A stretch of 64,000 bases of DNA from Turnera subulata (taxonomy: Eukaryota > Streptophyta > Magnoliopsida > Malpighiales > Passifloraceae). Below the pieces are notes generated by a model. It ran no database searches. It saw only the letters and a list, made by a program, of their open reading frames with translations, and had not been told where the DNA came from. How positions within the stretch are numbered: position 1 is the first letter of the stretch; each line of letters starts with the position of its first letter. This document shows positions 9,782-21,649 of the stretch, in pieces. Location of the stretch: positions 163,537 through 227,536 of the forward strand of contig JAKUCV010005751.1 in NCBI GenBank assembly GCA_028386065.3, read 5' to 3'. The position numbers and the translations under genes were made by a program.

Positions 9782-11199
9782 TGAAACGCCCGCATCCCAA
9801 TTTTACAAAATAAAATAATTAAATAAAAGAAATTTACAAAAATTCCCCTAAAACCCAGGATACGTAAATGAATGCCAAAACATTATCCATAAACCTTATT
9901 AAACTGAGATATCATAAAAAAACAAGAATAAACTGGCTTGCCAAGCCATAAGTCAAACCCAGCAAATCCACCGAAACAACATCATGTATCAAATCCCGAC
10001 AAACCGCCGACAATGTAATAAAGACATGATCGACATCTCAACAAGTTTCTATGCAGCAGAAGATAAAAATAAAATAAAACCAAAAGAAGAAAAATGTTAT
10101 GCATGCCGACTCTATGGATCCAACCGGGAGAAGAAGCACAGCTACCTGCTAGGATATCCTCGTCCGTACTTCGGAAAGGAAAAGGGAAGCAGCACGCTAA
10201 CTAAGGGTCTGAAAAAAAAACGGTGGCAATAATGTGAGTCGCCTACTCAGTGAGCAGTATAAATCTAGTTTTGTAGGTGTGCAAAGCAAGCTCGAAAGGT
10301 GTGTAGAGGAACAAGCACTAGTAAGCAAACATACAATAATCAATACTAACATGCCAACAACATATAAACAGATAGTTTATGTTTTTCATCTGATTGTGTT
10401 TTGTATTATTATTACTATATTTATTATTCAGGGCCCCCGACTGTGTGCGTCGAGCTCGGTCCCGTCTCATGAGACAACCAGGGCGTAAGCCCAATATAAT
10501 CAGGCAGTAAGCCCAAATACAATCATAAAGAGAGAAAGATAGAGAGAAAGAGGGAGGTAGAAAGGGAGAGGTAGAAGGGGAGAGGTAGAACCGGTCATCA
10601 CAGACCCATATGCTAAACCGCATATACCATGCTATCCCGCATGCAATCCCGGGGGGTATCACTTCCCGCTCGAACCAACCGGTCATCAGCCCACAACAGT
10701 ATATTTTTGTTGTGCATTATTTTTACACATACTTAAGGATTCATGTGTGCCATAAGTTATGATTTAGCAGGGTTGTGTGAATTATCCACTTAATCAAGCA
10801 TCCGGGTTTCCAACCCATAGTACATCACACAAACCACCTCAAATCATACCACATGTTATATCTCATAACAATTAAAACAAATCATGCTCATCTGACAAAT
10901 AGTAACACACAGGCACACAATACAAATCATGGCATGTTAGCAAACAAGGCATGTAACTCAGACAAACCAAACCAACAGTCACATGAAAACTAACATAAAA
11001 AGACTTATAAAGTCACCTCAACGACGATTATCCTGTGGAGCTTTCCCCAAGACAAATCCTCCAGCTCCCGAGGTGTTACCCGCGCATGAATACCGGCACA
11101 CACAATAATCACAAAACAATTACAAGCAAAACCGTGCATGCATGATAATTATATGCTCAACTGAGTAAAACCCACCTTAACTATCCAGCTATGTGATAT

Positions 11200-11480
11200 C
11201 AGGGTCTAAGCCCAAAAGGGGTATATCTCTCACCGATAACTCCAAAGATTGGGACCTAAGATTTACCGGGTCTAAGCCCATCTAAGTCCATAAAAAATTT
11301 CTCGGGCCTAACGCCCACTTTCTTAAGTCCACAACAAATCCAATTTATGAATTTGGGCTTAAAGCTCATTCCTTAAAGTCCATAACTAACCAATTATGCC
11401 ATTGGGCTTTAAGCCCATTTCTTAAAGTCTAAGAATTATCCAAAGGTTCATAATGTTAGATTGTTGGGCCTAGGCCCGGT
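11200..11480. promoter_or_regulatory. Cluster of TGGGCY/RGCCCA palindromes (site II-like)
   Basis: About six hyphenated palindromes such as GGGCTTTAAGCCC, CGGGCCTAACGCCC and GGGCCTAGGCCC occur in 280 bp. TGGGCC/T is the plant site II motif bound by TCP factors. The cluster recurs in copy 2 (13210-13520) and in the related solo LTR (49640-49945). Function is inferred only. Confidence 0.5.
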
Positions 11481-12511
11481 TTCCTAATTTTCTGTTCTAA
11501 AGACATTCCCGAGTTCAAGAGATCCCAGCCTAAGGTTCTATCCGTGTCGGTAAGTTTTCCGGCCACACACACTCACTCCCCGCTCTTGGTTTCCACTAAA
11601 TCTCATTATAACTAACATGTACATATACTCAAAATATCCCATGAATTATGTACAAAAGATACAGCCAAAACTAAACTGGAAAATAACGTATACAGCCGAA
11701 GGAGAAATTCTTTCCGCCTGAAATTACTCGAGTCCTTGCCGAAAAATTCACGAGCCCGCCGAATTCCGGTCAACTCGCTGGAAAAACACAAAAAAGTACC
11801 CAAAACGAATCACAACAAATCTGCCATCATTTGAACAACAACCCGACACAAAATTCAACACGAAACTCCACTCACAGGTTGCAATCGAATTGAAGGAGGG
11901 AGAAATTAGTCCAATCCTTATCGGATAAAAAATACTGTTCACAAACTGGATTTGACCAAACCCGTTGAACAACCCAAAACTCGAACCTGCAACACTGCTC
12001 AGACTGGAATCCAACCGAATCCGTCCACGGCCGAACCCGAACCTCTGCTTGAACAACCCCCGTGAGAACGACAGCAACACCATCCGATCATGCAACAGCA
12101 ACAACCACCAGTCGAACCACCAAACAACACACAACCACAACACCAACCGATATCAACGCAGGGAAGCAACGGAAACAAAAGAAAAGAGGAGTAGCAGAGA
12201 TGCTTACCACGACAACGACTTCAAGGTGGTTGCACGGCGATTGAAGAGGGAAGAAAGGATGAGTGACGGTGACACGACGAGAGGAAAAAAAGAGAGCTGG
12301 TGGTTTCGGAAACTAAACGAAAAAGAGAAGAAAAGAAAAGATAGGAAGAGAAAAAGGGGTCCCGAGCCGTTGAGTCCACGATCTGTGGGAGAGAAATCCG
12401 GGAGCAGATCGTGGGAGAAGAGAGGGATTTAGAGTGAGAGAGAGAGAGTTTCGGCGGAAGAAGAGAAGAAAGAAGAAAAGAACAAGAGAAGGGAAGAGAA
12501 GGAAAGAGGGC

Positions 12512-12520
12512 TTAGGGTTT
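12512..12520 (-). promoter_or_regulatory. Telobox in LTR (AAACCCTAA)
   Basis: TTAGGGTTT on the plus strand, repeated in copy 2 at 14467-14475. Telobox plus site II motifs is a known combination in plant housekeeping promoters. Here the telobox lies upstream of the site II cluster in LTR orientation. Confidence 0.45.
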
Positions 12521-12834
12521 TGACCCGCCCGAGCCAAAATGACGTCGTTTGGCTGGTGCGGTCAACCCGCCCTTCCTGGTCAACTTTTTTTTTTCCTTAC
12601 CACTTTCCCAAAACGACGTAGTTTAGTATAAAACTACGGTAAACCCCGCGATTCTTCCGGAAACACGTTTTACCTCCAACGAAAGCCGTACACGACATAA
12701 TAACAACTTAATACAAATATATCCGAGGAAAATAATTTATTTTCCTAGTCCAAAAATCCAGAAATTCCTCGAGGGTAAAATTGGAATAAAAATTTTAAAA
12801 ATTCTATAAATTAAATTATGAAAATTCTCTTCCA

Positions 12835-14796
12835 GGTTTCCAACCCACAGTACATCACACAAACTACCTCAAATCATACCACATGTTATATCTCATAACA
12901 ATTAAAACAAATCCTGCTCATCCGACAAATAGTAACACACAGGCACACAATACAGATCATGGCATGTTAGCAAACAAGGCATGTAACTCAGACAAACCAA
13001 ACCAACATGCACATGCAAACTAACATAAAAAGACTTATAAAGTCACCTCAACGACGATTATTCTGGGGAGCTTTCCCCAAGACAGATCCTCCAGCTCCCG
13101 AGGTGTTACCCGTGCATGAATACTGACACACACAATAATCACAAAATAATTACAAACAAAACCGTGCATGCATGATAATTATATGCTCAACTGAGCAGAA
13201 CCCGACCTTAACTATCCAGCTATATCATATCAGGGTCTAAGCCCAAAAGGGGTATATCTCCTCACCGATAACTCCAAAGATTGGGACCTAAGATTTACCG
13301 GGTCTAAGCCCATCTAAGTCCATAAACAATTTCTCGGGCCTAAGGCCCACTTCCTTAAGTCCACAATAAATCCAATTTATGAATTTGGGCTTAGAGCTCA
13401 TTCCTTAAAGTCCATAACTAACCAATTATGCCATTGGGCTTTAAGCCCATTTCTTAAAGTCTAAGAATTATCCAAAGGTTCATAATGTTAGATTGTTGGG
13501 CCTAGGGCCGGTTTCCTAATTTTTCGTTCTAAAGACATTCCCAGCTCAAGAGATCCCGGCCTAAGGTTCTATCCGTGTCGGTTAGTTTTCCGGCCACACA
13601 CACTCACTCCCCGCTCTCGGTTTCCACTAAATCTCATTATAACTAACATGTACATATACTCAAAATATCCCATGAATTATGTACAAAAGATACAGCCAAA
13701 ACTAAACTGGGAAATACCGTATACAGCCGAGGGAGAAATTCTTTCCGTCGGAAATTACCCGAGTCCTCGTCGGAAAATTAACGAGCCCACCGAATTCCGG
13801 TCAACTCGCTGGAAAAACACAAAAAAGTACCCAAAACGAATCACAACAAATCTGCCATCATTTGAACAACAACCCGACACAAAATTCAACACGAAACTCC
13901 ACCCACAGGTTGCAATCGAATTGAAGGAGGGAGAATTTAGTCCAATTCTTATCGGATAAAGAATACTGTTCACGAACTGGATCTGACCAAACCCATTGAA
14001 TAGCCCAAAACTCGAACCTGCAGCACTGCTCAGACTGGAATCTAACCTGCAACACCATTCGAGCATCCAACAGCAACAACCACCAGCCAAACCACCAAAC
14101 AACACACAACCACAACACCAATCGATATCAACACAGGGAAGCAACGGAAACAAAAGAAAAGAGGAGTAGCGGAGATGCTTACCACGGCGACGACTTCAAG
14201 GTGGTTGCATGGCGATTGAAGAGGGAAGAAAGGATGAGTGACGGTGACATGACGAGAGGAAGAAAAGAGAGCTGGTGGTTTCGGAAACTAAATGAAAAAG
14301 AGAAGAAAAGAAAAGATAGAAAGAGGAAAAGGGGTCCCGAGCCGTTGAGAAATCCGAGAGTAGAACGTGGGAGAAGAGAGGGATTTAGAGAGGGAGAGAG
14401 AGTTGCGGCGGAAGAAGAGAAAAAAAAAAGAAAAGAAGAAGAGAAGGGAAGAGAAGGAAAGAGGGCTTAGGGTTTTGACCTGCTCGAGCCAAAACGACGT
14501 CGTTTGGCTTGGGCGCGGTCAACCCGCCCTTCCTGGTCAACTTTTTTTTTTTTCCTTACCACATTCCCAAAATGACGTAGTTTAGTCTAAAACTACGGTA
14601 AACCCCGTGATTCTTCCCGAAACATGTTTTACCTCCAACGAAAGACGTACAGGACATAATAACAACTTAATACAAATATATCCAAGGAAAATAATTTATT
14701 TTCCTAGTCCAAAAATCCAGAAATTCCTCGAGGGTAAAATTTGAATAAAAATTTTAAAATTTCCATAAATTAAATTATGAAAATCCGGGCGTTACA
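12835..14796 (-). repeat. Internal LTR duplication, copy 2
   Basis: Second copy of the 2-kb unit; it includes the LTR terminus. Both copies carry the TTAGGGTTT telobox, the AAACGACGTCGTTT-type palindrome and the cluster of GGGCTTTAAGCCC-like palindromes. Confidence 0.85.
14492..14505. promoter_or_regulatory. AAACGACGTCGTTT palindrome (ACGT core)
   Basis: Perfect 14-bp palindrome with a GACGTC core as bound by bZIP factors. The equivalent at 12538-12552 has one change, and related ACGACGTAGTTT sites lie at 12612, 14571 and 51270. Confidence 0.45.
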
Positions 14797-17093
14797 TTTT
14801 GGGGCGAATGTATTCTGACAGCAGCATATTTAATAAATCGCATGCCCCTGACTAGCTCACACAACAAGACACCATTCGAGTTACTGCTTGGTAAACAACC
14901 GAGGTATGAGCACTTACGTTGCTTTGGATGTCTTTGTTATGGACATGTGAATGGTAAAGGAGATAAATTTGATGCACGGAGTAGGCCAGGAGTATTTATA
15001 GGATATCCTGGTTGGCAGAAGGATATCGAGTCTATGACCTTGACAACAAAAAGGTTTATGTGACTCGAGACGTGCATTTTCAAGAAAAAAATTTTCCTTT
15101 TGCAATGGCCGAAGACAAATTGCAAGGGCGTGTTTTGATCAGCAGCAACCACAACAAAAGGCATGTTTTGAGGAACATCCAAATGAGGCACAGTCACCAT
15201 CACCAGATCATGTCTCATATGGTACGGATGAGCTGCATGAGCCATGTAGTGATTATGAGCATGCCACCCAAATGGATCCTTCACTCGCAAATGATGTTAT
15301 GCCAGTTCCTAGTAATCAGAAATTGCCAAGTAGCAACCAACCGGAATTATGCAAACGATCAAGGCAAGTCTCACGTATGTTATCTGGATATGATTATACT
15401 CTTCCCCCTTCATTGGTTCCCACACTTGATAAATCGCTCTCTCCTTCTCCTTCGGCTAACTCAACGGTATATCCTATGTCACAATTCATATCATATTCAA
15501 ACTTTTGTCCTACTCACTCTGCCTATTTAGCGGCCATCTCCTCCAATGATGAGCCTAAAGGATTTTATCAGGCTGTCCAACACAAACAATGGCGTGATGC
15601 CATGGCACAAGAGATTGCCGCCTTGGAGGCCAATCACACATGGACGCTGGAATCTTTTCCCCTGGTAAACGGGCAATTGATTCTAAATGGGTGTATAAAA
15701 TCAAATACAAACCTGATGGCAGTACAGAACACTGTAAGGCACACCTTGTAGCAAAAGGATACACTCAAATAGAAGGTGTGGATTTCCATGAAACTTTTGC
15801 TCCGGTAGCCAAACTAGTCACCATCCGTTCCTTATTGGTTGTTGCTTCAGTCAAAAATTGGGAGTTGCATCAACTTGATGTTAACAATGCCTTCTAACAT
15901 GGTGATCTCAAAGAAGAGGATACATGAAAATTCCACAAGGATTTTCCAAATAAGGGGAGCAATGGGTATGTCGCTTACGAAAATCCCTTTATGGGCTCTG
16001 TCAAGCCTCAAGAAATTGGTATCATAAATTCACAGCCTCTCTTCTTAGTAGTGGTTTTAGACAATCTGATGCTGATCATTCTTTGTTTACTTCATCCCAC
16101 AACGAAGGATATTTTGTTGTTGTGCTCATTTATGTAGATGATGTTATCGTAACTGGCAATGATCATGACTCTATTTGTGATCTGAAGCGACATCTAGGCA
16201 CAAAGTTCCATATTAAGGATTTGGGAAGGCTCAAGTACTTCCTCGGCATCGAAGTGGCACATTCGCCAGCAGGAATTATGTTAAGCCAACGCAAGTATGT
16301 GCTTGACGTCTTGGAAGATAGCGATCTTACAGGGTGCAAACCAGCAACATTTCCAATGGAACAACAACATAAGCTTGAAACAGACACAAGTGAACCTTGT
16401 AGTGATCCTGAAAAATATCGTCGTTTGGTGGGTAAATTACTTTATCTCACAATTACACGACCGGATATCAGTTATGCAGTTCACATCTTAAGTCAATTCA
16501 TGCAAACTCCTCACCGGTCACATCTTGAAGCTGCTCATAGAGTGTTACGCTTTCTTAAGGAAACACCTGGCCAAGGTATTCTTTTTCCTTCTAATAGTGA
16601 ACTTTCCCTGGTGGCATATTGTGATGCTGATTGGGCAGGATGCCCGATCACTCGAAGATCAACAACTGGATATATTATCTTTCTTGGTTCTTCACCAATC
16701 TCAAGGCGATCTAAGAAATATTCTTTTGTTTCTCAATCTTCAGCAGAGGCAAAATATAGAGCTATGGCAACAACTACCAGTGAAATAATTTGGCTTTTGA
16801 GATTGCTACAAGATATTGGTGTACTGCAGTCCACTTCAGTGCCTTTGTTCTGTGACAATCAAGCAGCTATTCATATTGCAGCTAACCAGGTGCTCCACGA
16901 ACGAACAAAACATATCGAGATAGATTGTCATTTTATCCGAGAACATGTTCAGTCTAAAGCCATTGTCACTCGGTCTATCCCCACAACGCAAATTGGCTGA
17001 TATCTTCAGTAAGGCATTAGGACGAGATCGCTTTCATGAGCTGTTGGTCAAGCTGGGCATTTCCACTTTACATGCTCCAACCTGAGGGGGAGT
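14797..17093 (+). pseudogene. Ty1/copia pol, 5'-truncated (integrase end, RT, RNase H)
   Basis: Begins abruptly in the integrase (FWGECILTAAYLINRMP), then TPFELLLGKQPRYEHLRCFGC and GVFIGYPGWQK. After a linker, RT starts at [21 protein letters not shown] (about 15580-15650), continues as [15 protein letters not shown] and [16 protein letters not shown], has the catalytic YVDD at 16131, and goes into RNase H (YCDADWAGC...RRSTTGYIIFLG, AEAKYRAMA, RTKHIEIDCHF). Frames change near 15050, 15650, 15900 (stop TAA) and 16970. gag, protease and the front of integrase are absent, cut off where the long LTR ends. The largest intact piece is 16083-17000 (305 codons). Confidence 0.9.
17084..17092 (+). promoter_or_regulatory. 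Polypurine tract of copia element
   Basis: GAGGGGGAG, three bases before the LTR start TGGAGGATATT. Standard position and composition. Confidence 0.75.
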
Positions 17094-17095
17094 AA

Positions 17096-17317
17096 TGGAG
17101 GATATTTTGTTAGTGATTGATTGAGCGATTCTAGAGTAATTGATTGAGTGATTCACTAATTGATTGGTGGGATTAGTTGTGTGATTGCAAAATTAAAGGG
17201 ATTGGGTGCAATTATAGTTGATTGTATAGGAAATTGCTACTAGATATACAACTTGTATAAATAGGGGTTGTATTTGTGAATAATATGCACAAAACATATT
17301 TCACTTCATCGTTTACA
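17096..17317 (+). repeat. Copia 3' LTR (222 bp)
   Basis: Starts TGGAGGAT and ends GTTTACA, with a TATA box GTATAAATA at 17251-17259. Short LTRs of this size are usual for several copia lineages. The right flank is ATGCC. The 5' LTR is not in the window, so the pair and TSD cannot be confirmed. Confidence 0.75.
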
Positions 17318-17432
17318 ATGCCATCTCTAATTTTTTCCAGTATGAATGAATTTCAAACAGGACCATAGTTTCTGAGTGCTATATATCCATGTGTTCCATG
17401 TGTTTCATTATTTTGTTTGTTTGTTTGTTTAG

Positions 17433-17498
17433 GTTGATCCAGATCTGGAGGCGATTAGGCAGAGAAGAATGCAAGAGCTCATGGCTCAACACGGCAGT
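17433..17498 (+). pseudogene. PDCD5-like exon fragment 1
   Basis: After a splice acceptor (GTTTGTTTAG) the frame reads VDPDLEAIRQRRMQELMAQH, the conserved N-terminus of the PDCD5/TFAR19 DNA-binding protein of eukaryotes. It is followed by GT. The normal continuation is missing downstream, so this is a gene fragment. It lies 116 bases after the copia LTR. Confidence 0.85.
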
Positions 17499-17736
17499 GT
17501 AATAACTCTTCCTTTTCTGTCTGCAGTGGAAAATGTTATGGTATGTAGTTTTTTATGAGGTTATCTGAACAGATTTCCTGGTGAAAAACAAGGGAATCAG
17601 TCCTTACGAGAATGGAGCAGAGACATTTCAAAATGAAAGTTGACTTTTGACACATATTTTGATCCATAAGATTTTTTTTAGTTGAAAGCTTTGCTTGGAA
17701 ATGTTCTTACTTTGTTTACTGGACATGCATTTGCAG

Positions 17737-17808
17737 TTTATATTATATCAGCCATCGAATTCGATAAAAGTGGTGGCCACCTTGCTACTGGAGATCGTGG
17801 TACTTCTA
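17737..17808 (+). pseudogene. PP2A regulatory B (B55-type) subunit exon fragment
   Basis: After an acceptor (CATTTGCAG) the frame reads YIISAIEFDKSGGHLATGDRG, matching the highly conserved first WD-repeat segment of plant PP2A 55-kDa B subunits. The match stops at GDRG. It sits between two PDCD5-like exons in the same orientation, which is not a normal gene structure. Confidence 0.8.
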
Positions 17809-18067
17809 TAGCCATGAACATGAGGTACTTCTTTTTTTTAGTGTGGCCGTTTGTTTAAAAATTTCTGCATATTGATTCGATGGTTTCTGTTTATATGTTT
17901 ACCATGAGGAGATAATCGGCGTGCATGTTTGTGAGTGTTCTATTTATTGCCTTATCAATCTTTATGTGTTGATTTATTTATGTCTCACGGTTGGGTTAAT
18001 ATATTGTGAGTCTTAATTTTTTGTGTGGACGATCCCTTCTCTGATTACTTGGAGGAATTTGTTCCAG

Positions 18068-18131
18068 GGAGGTCGAGGAGCAAAGACAGATGATGCTTAG
18101 TCAGATCCTATCCTTCGAGGCTCGAGAACGG
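18068..18131 (+). pseudogene. PDCD5-like exon fragment 2
   Basis: Flanked by a CCAG acceptor and a perfect GTGAGT donor, the exon reads EVEEQRQMMLSQILSFEARER, the conserved middle of PDCD5 (.EAEERRQMMLSQ.LS.EARER). The following exon (KPEKARG...) is not recognisable; only a weak resemblance remains at about 18378-18415. This is a decayed or captured copy, not a working gene. Confidence 0.85.
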
Positions 18132-19248
18132 CGTGAGTTTGCTTCCTGATATTATGTATTCCAAAGTTTCATATTTGTATTCGTACATTGTATTCCACGG
18201 CTTTGCATTGTTCTCTTTAAAACTATCAAAATTGTCAATGCGTTTGTGACCCATTTGAAGCCTGTTTGTTGGTTTATTTTGTATGCGTACTCCTTGCTAT
18301 TGATGCAAGTATATTGGTGCAAATGAATGCATGATCAAGTTTGCTTTAAATTTTATGACTCTTTTTTACTTTGTTTAGTTCACTGAACCAAGCTAGAGGG
18401 AAAGAGTGGTCGAAGAGATCAAGTCAATAGTGCTTGAAAATCCATACTTTCTTCAAGTGCGGAAGGATTACTGTAAACAAAACATGATAATATATACTCT
18501 CATGTTCAATTAATTTTTGCAGTTTCATTCATAACTTGAGTTAGTTTTTTGGAGGGTGTGTATTCAAGAGGTTGACTTTGAGAATTATGATCAAGATTTT
18601 ATTTGGCTATGCTGCCAAAGATGTGGAAGCACTTCGACATCCAAGAGTGAGTTTCTTTATTTTGCTCGCAGTAACCCTTTATTTCCATTTTTGAATGTTG
18701 TATGCAGGGGGATGTGACTTCTGGTAGTTTTGTCTTGAATTATCACTCTTGGCTCTAGCCATTAGTGCTTCAGCTTTTTTCTTCTAAAGAAACCATACTG
18801 TGGGGAAAGCAACAAGCATGTTTCACGTGAGGCTGTATTTGTTTGTACTTATGCCTAAATTATTGGTTTCATAAAATATCTGATACCCATGAATCCTCAA
18901 CAAACAACCTTACCAGACTATTGAGCTCCTCTTCCTACTATGGTGCAGTAGAAGATAGTGGAAGCAAATAAAAAAAAAAAATCGGAGATCTCTCCATCAA
19001 ATTTCTCGAACTGCTTCCCAATGTGCACAATCTTGCAATGTTTGATGTAGTGACTGAAGAATATGTTTGGTCTTACTCAACCTCAATGACTGTCTTTGGA
19101 ATATTAATTTGTATCTTCCCCCAATTTGTTTTGAGTTTTTTAGTAATTGATGCTTCTGCTTAGTACTTTTTCTCACTGGGTGTACATTTTCTACTGCCTC
19201 GGATCCTTTTGCTATTCATAGAAAAGTATAACTATAGCATGTTATTGT
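18132..19248. other. Unassigned sequence after PDCD5 fragments
   Basis: A short open stretch at about 18590-18645 (GYAAKDVEALRHPR) followed by AGTGAG looks like another exon end, but I do not recognise the protein. The rest shows no gene, repeat or element terminus that I can name. Confidence 0.4.
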
Positions 19249-19728
19249 AAGAGAATTAGGGGAGAATTGATTTATCATATTGAATAAAAAGTCATTCATA
19301 TGAAATTTTTATGATAAAAGTTGAATGTCTCGAATTAGAGTAAAAAATTGTCAATAGAATATTTGTCTTTATACAATAATCATGATATCATTTGATGGCA
19401 AGTAAAAATAATATTTGATTTTATCTAATAAAGACTTTCTAAAATCTTGAGAAAAATATTATATTATTTTAGATATAAATATATAAATTTTACTCATAAA
19501 AAATAAGACGACTTAAGAAAAAAATGTAAATCAACATAAATTTTAGAAACCATATCTTTACTCTGAAGAAAATGAACAATTGACTGATATAGAATTATTA
19601 ATGTAAAGGTATAATTGTACATAATTTTAGGAGAATTAGAAAAACGTTATATTATCTTCATTACTTAAAATATACAAAATTTTCTCATAAAAAATAAAAA
19701 GGCTTAAGGAAAGAAATATAAATCAACA
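19249..19728. repeat. AT-rich dispersed repeat
   Basis: Contains a module (GAGAATT...TCATATTGAATAAAAAGTCATTCATATGAAA...TATGATAAAAGTTGAATGTC) that recurs in diverged form at 25210-25320 and 26035-26120, and a module ending ATAAATCAACATAAATTTTAGAAA that recurs around 25915-25960. The copia element at 19729 inserted into this repeat. Confidence 0.7.
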
Positions 19729-19937
19729 TGTTATAAATATGGTGTATATCATTGTTACCATCCAGTAAAATCTATTTTTACCATACCCGAATTTACCCCT
19801 GATAAATATTTTACCCATACACAAAACTTCTATTTGGAATTATCTCTTTGGCTAATTACCCTCCATAATTCTATTTGTCCTAATCCTAATATCATTTTCC
19901 TTTACCTAATATCCCTTTGATTTTATCCTTTTACTTA
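19729..19937 (+). repeat. Copia 5' LTR, truncated
   Basis: Matches the first 210 bp of the right LTR (24632-24840), including TGTTATAAATA...GGTGTATATCATTGTTACC and TTTGATTTTATCC, then diverges. The rest of the LTR and the primer-binding site seem deleted. Confidence 0.75.
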
Positions 19938-20109
19938 TATTATTCTTACAACATGTTATATCTGTTAAATTTTTATTGTGAATATGAAATTATATTTTTC
20001 AAAAATAATTACCTGGGCATTTGTCCTGAAAACAATGTAATGACATGTTCCGTATTTAATAAATGGAAATTATTTGTAAGTAGAATATGATAGTACAATC
20101 TCATAAATG

Positions 20110-20640
20110 AGAAGGAGAAGAAGATTAATATGCTCCGGAAGAGTACAAGTTTTATTATAAATTATTATGCCCCGGAAGAGCACAAATTTACTATGCTCTG
20201 GAAGAGCTTATATTTAAGCTCCTGAAGAACACAGTTTCACTATACTCTAAAAGAGTATATATATACGCTCTGGAAGAGCACAAGTTTTACTATGCTCATG
20301 AAAAGCACAAAGTTTTTCCTACTTACAATAATTAAAGGAAAGTTAAGGATATGGTATTCAAGTCTCAAAATAATTTATTAATATTTGTTTTAACGGATAT
20401 TGTGTTGATCTTACAAAGGCCATTGCCGCAGGTAACAAACAAGTTGTATTTTAATAATTTAGGAAACAGCCCGAAGCTGGTTCTAGCCTGAAGTTGGAAA
20501 ATGAATTTTCCTAAGTTATTAAAATAGATAGTTTACATAGCTTGAAGCTGGCGAATAATTTTTCCTAAATTATTAAAATACATAGTTTATATAGCCTGAA
20601 GTTGGCACCAACTCGAAGTTGGCTTAAGGATTTCTTGTTT
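20110..20640 (+). other. Repeated phrases in copia 5' internal region
   Basis: No clean ORF. Six or so variants of GCTCTGGAAGAGCACA (20130-20310) are followed by four of AGCCTGAAGTTGGC (20465-20625). Both are imperfect palindromes. Similar AAGCCTGAAGCTT phrases recur at 23950-24025 in the same element. Confidence 0.6.
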
Positions 20641-21420
20641 GGCACGACCGTTGGGCCATCCCGGATCAATAATAATGCGTAGAGTTATTGAAAATTTATT
20701 TGGTCAAGCATTGAAAAACCAGAAGTTTTTACAATCATTGAATTTCCATGTGTTTGCTTTCTGCAGAGGAAAATTAATTATTCAGCCTTCCTATGATGAG
20801 GTTGGCCTAGATTCACCAGCAAGTTTGAAAATAATTCAGGGACATGTACGCGGATTAATAAATCCGCCAAGTTGACCATCTAGGTAATTTTATGATTTTA
20901 ATCAATGCAACGACTAGATGGTCTATTATGTGCTTATTAGACGCAATTTGGCATTTTGAGCGCTTATTTTTATAATTAAGTCAATTACGGGTACACATCC
21001 CTAATTATTTTATAAGACTACATGTATTGATAATACTGGTGTATTCCTTCAATGATTAATGTATATCATTAGAAATAATGGTTGAACATCCTGTAGCTTA
21101 TATTCATACCTAAAATGATCTAGTTGAATCGTTTATTGAATATTTCCAATTGATTACAAGACCGTTGCTAATGAGAAGTAAACTCCCAATTACTACTTAG
21201 GAATATGCTATTTTACATGTAGCAGCACTTGGGCGCTTCAGGCCAACAGGTTATCATAAGATCCCCCCATTCAGTTGGTTTATGGTCACGAACCTAATAT
21301 CTCCCATCTCTGGACCTTTGGTTAAGCACCAATTGCTCCACCACAGGGAACTAAAGTGGGTGCTCAAAGAAGATTGGGAATATAAGTTGGGTGTGAATCT
21401 CCATCAGTTATAAAATAATT
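20639..21420 (+). pseudogene. Copia integrase remnant
   Basis: The open start (20639-20875) reads GHPGSIIMRRVIEN...GKLIIQPS...ESPA-like...IQG, the zinc-binding and early catalytic region of copia integrase. Downstream, broken frames still show NATTRWS, VEHPVAYIHT, KLPITT and a PPFSWF.. GQEPNISH-like segment. Too many stops for function. Confidence 0.75.
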
Positions 21421-21649
21421 GAAACCATCAACTAGAGATTCATTTACAATAAGATTCGTTTATTTGATGAAAATGTTTACACAAATTCAGGGGAAAAAAA
21501 TAAGCAGCTGGATCAAGAAATTATTGAAATGCATATCAATGTCTAGTTTTGATCCTCAAACAAATTAGTGTGAACCTGAAGTTTAAAAGAAGAATCATTT
21601 GCAAAAGATTAGTAAGTCAATTGCAACAAATTTATTGATTTGAAAAGAG

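Larger units (their letters stand above)
10805..12834 (-). repeat. Internal LTR duplication, copy 1
   Basis: Direct repeat of the segment at 12835-14796, with an offset of 2030 bp (GGTTTCCAACCCA at 10805 and 12835). The copies differ by scattered substitutions. Copy 1 keeps a roughly 55-bp stretch near 12015-12070 that is missing from copy 2, and it lacks the terminal GGGCGTTACA. Confidence 0.85.
9782..14796 (-). mobile_element. Long LTR of the TGTAACGCCC family, internally duplicated
   Basis: On the minus strand it begins TGTAACGCCCGGATTTTC (14796) and ends ...GGGATGCGGGCGTTTCA (9782). The same termini bound the solo LTR at 48123-51494 and start the LTR fragment at 61902. It is 5.0 kb because a 2.03-kb part is present twice. 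No gag or pol is inside, so it is a solo LTR or a non-autonomous element. Flanks (CAAGC and TTTTG) do not form a TSD, and LINE/5S sequence lies to the left but copia integrase to the right, so the locus was rearranged after insertion. Confidence 0.7.

Noticed and set aside
11748..12432. ORFs of 130-155 codons on either strand in the LTR (Asn/His/Thr-rich or Trp/Phe-rich)
   Set aside because: Low-complexity, not conserved in reading frame between the two 2-kb copies (indels), and they lie in LTR sequence.
9775..14801. Target-site duplication for the long LTR
   Set aside because: CAAGC and TTTTG do not match in any register near the termini; no TSD is claimed.
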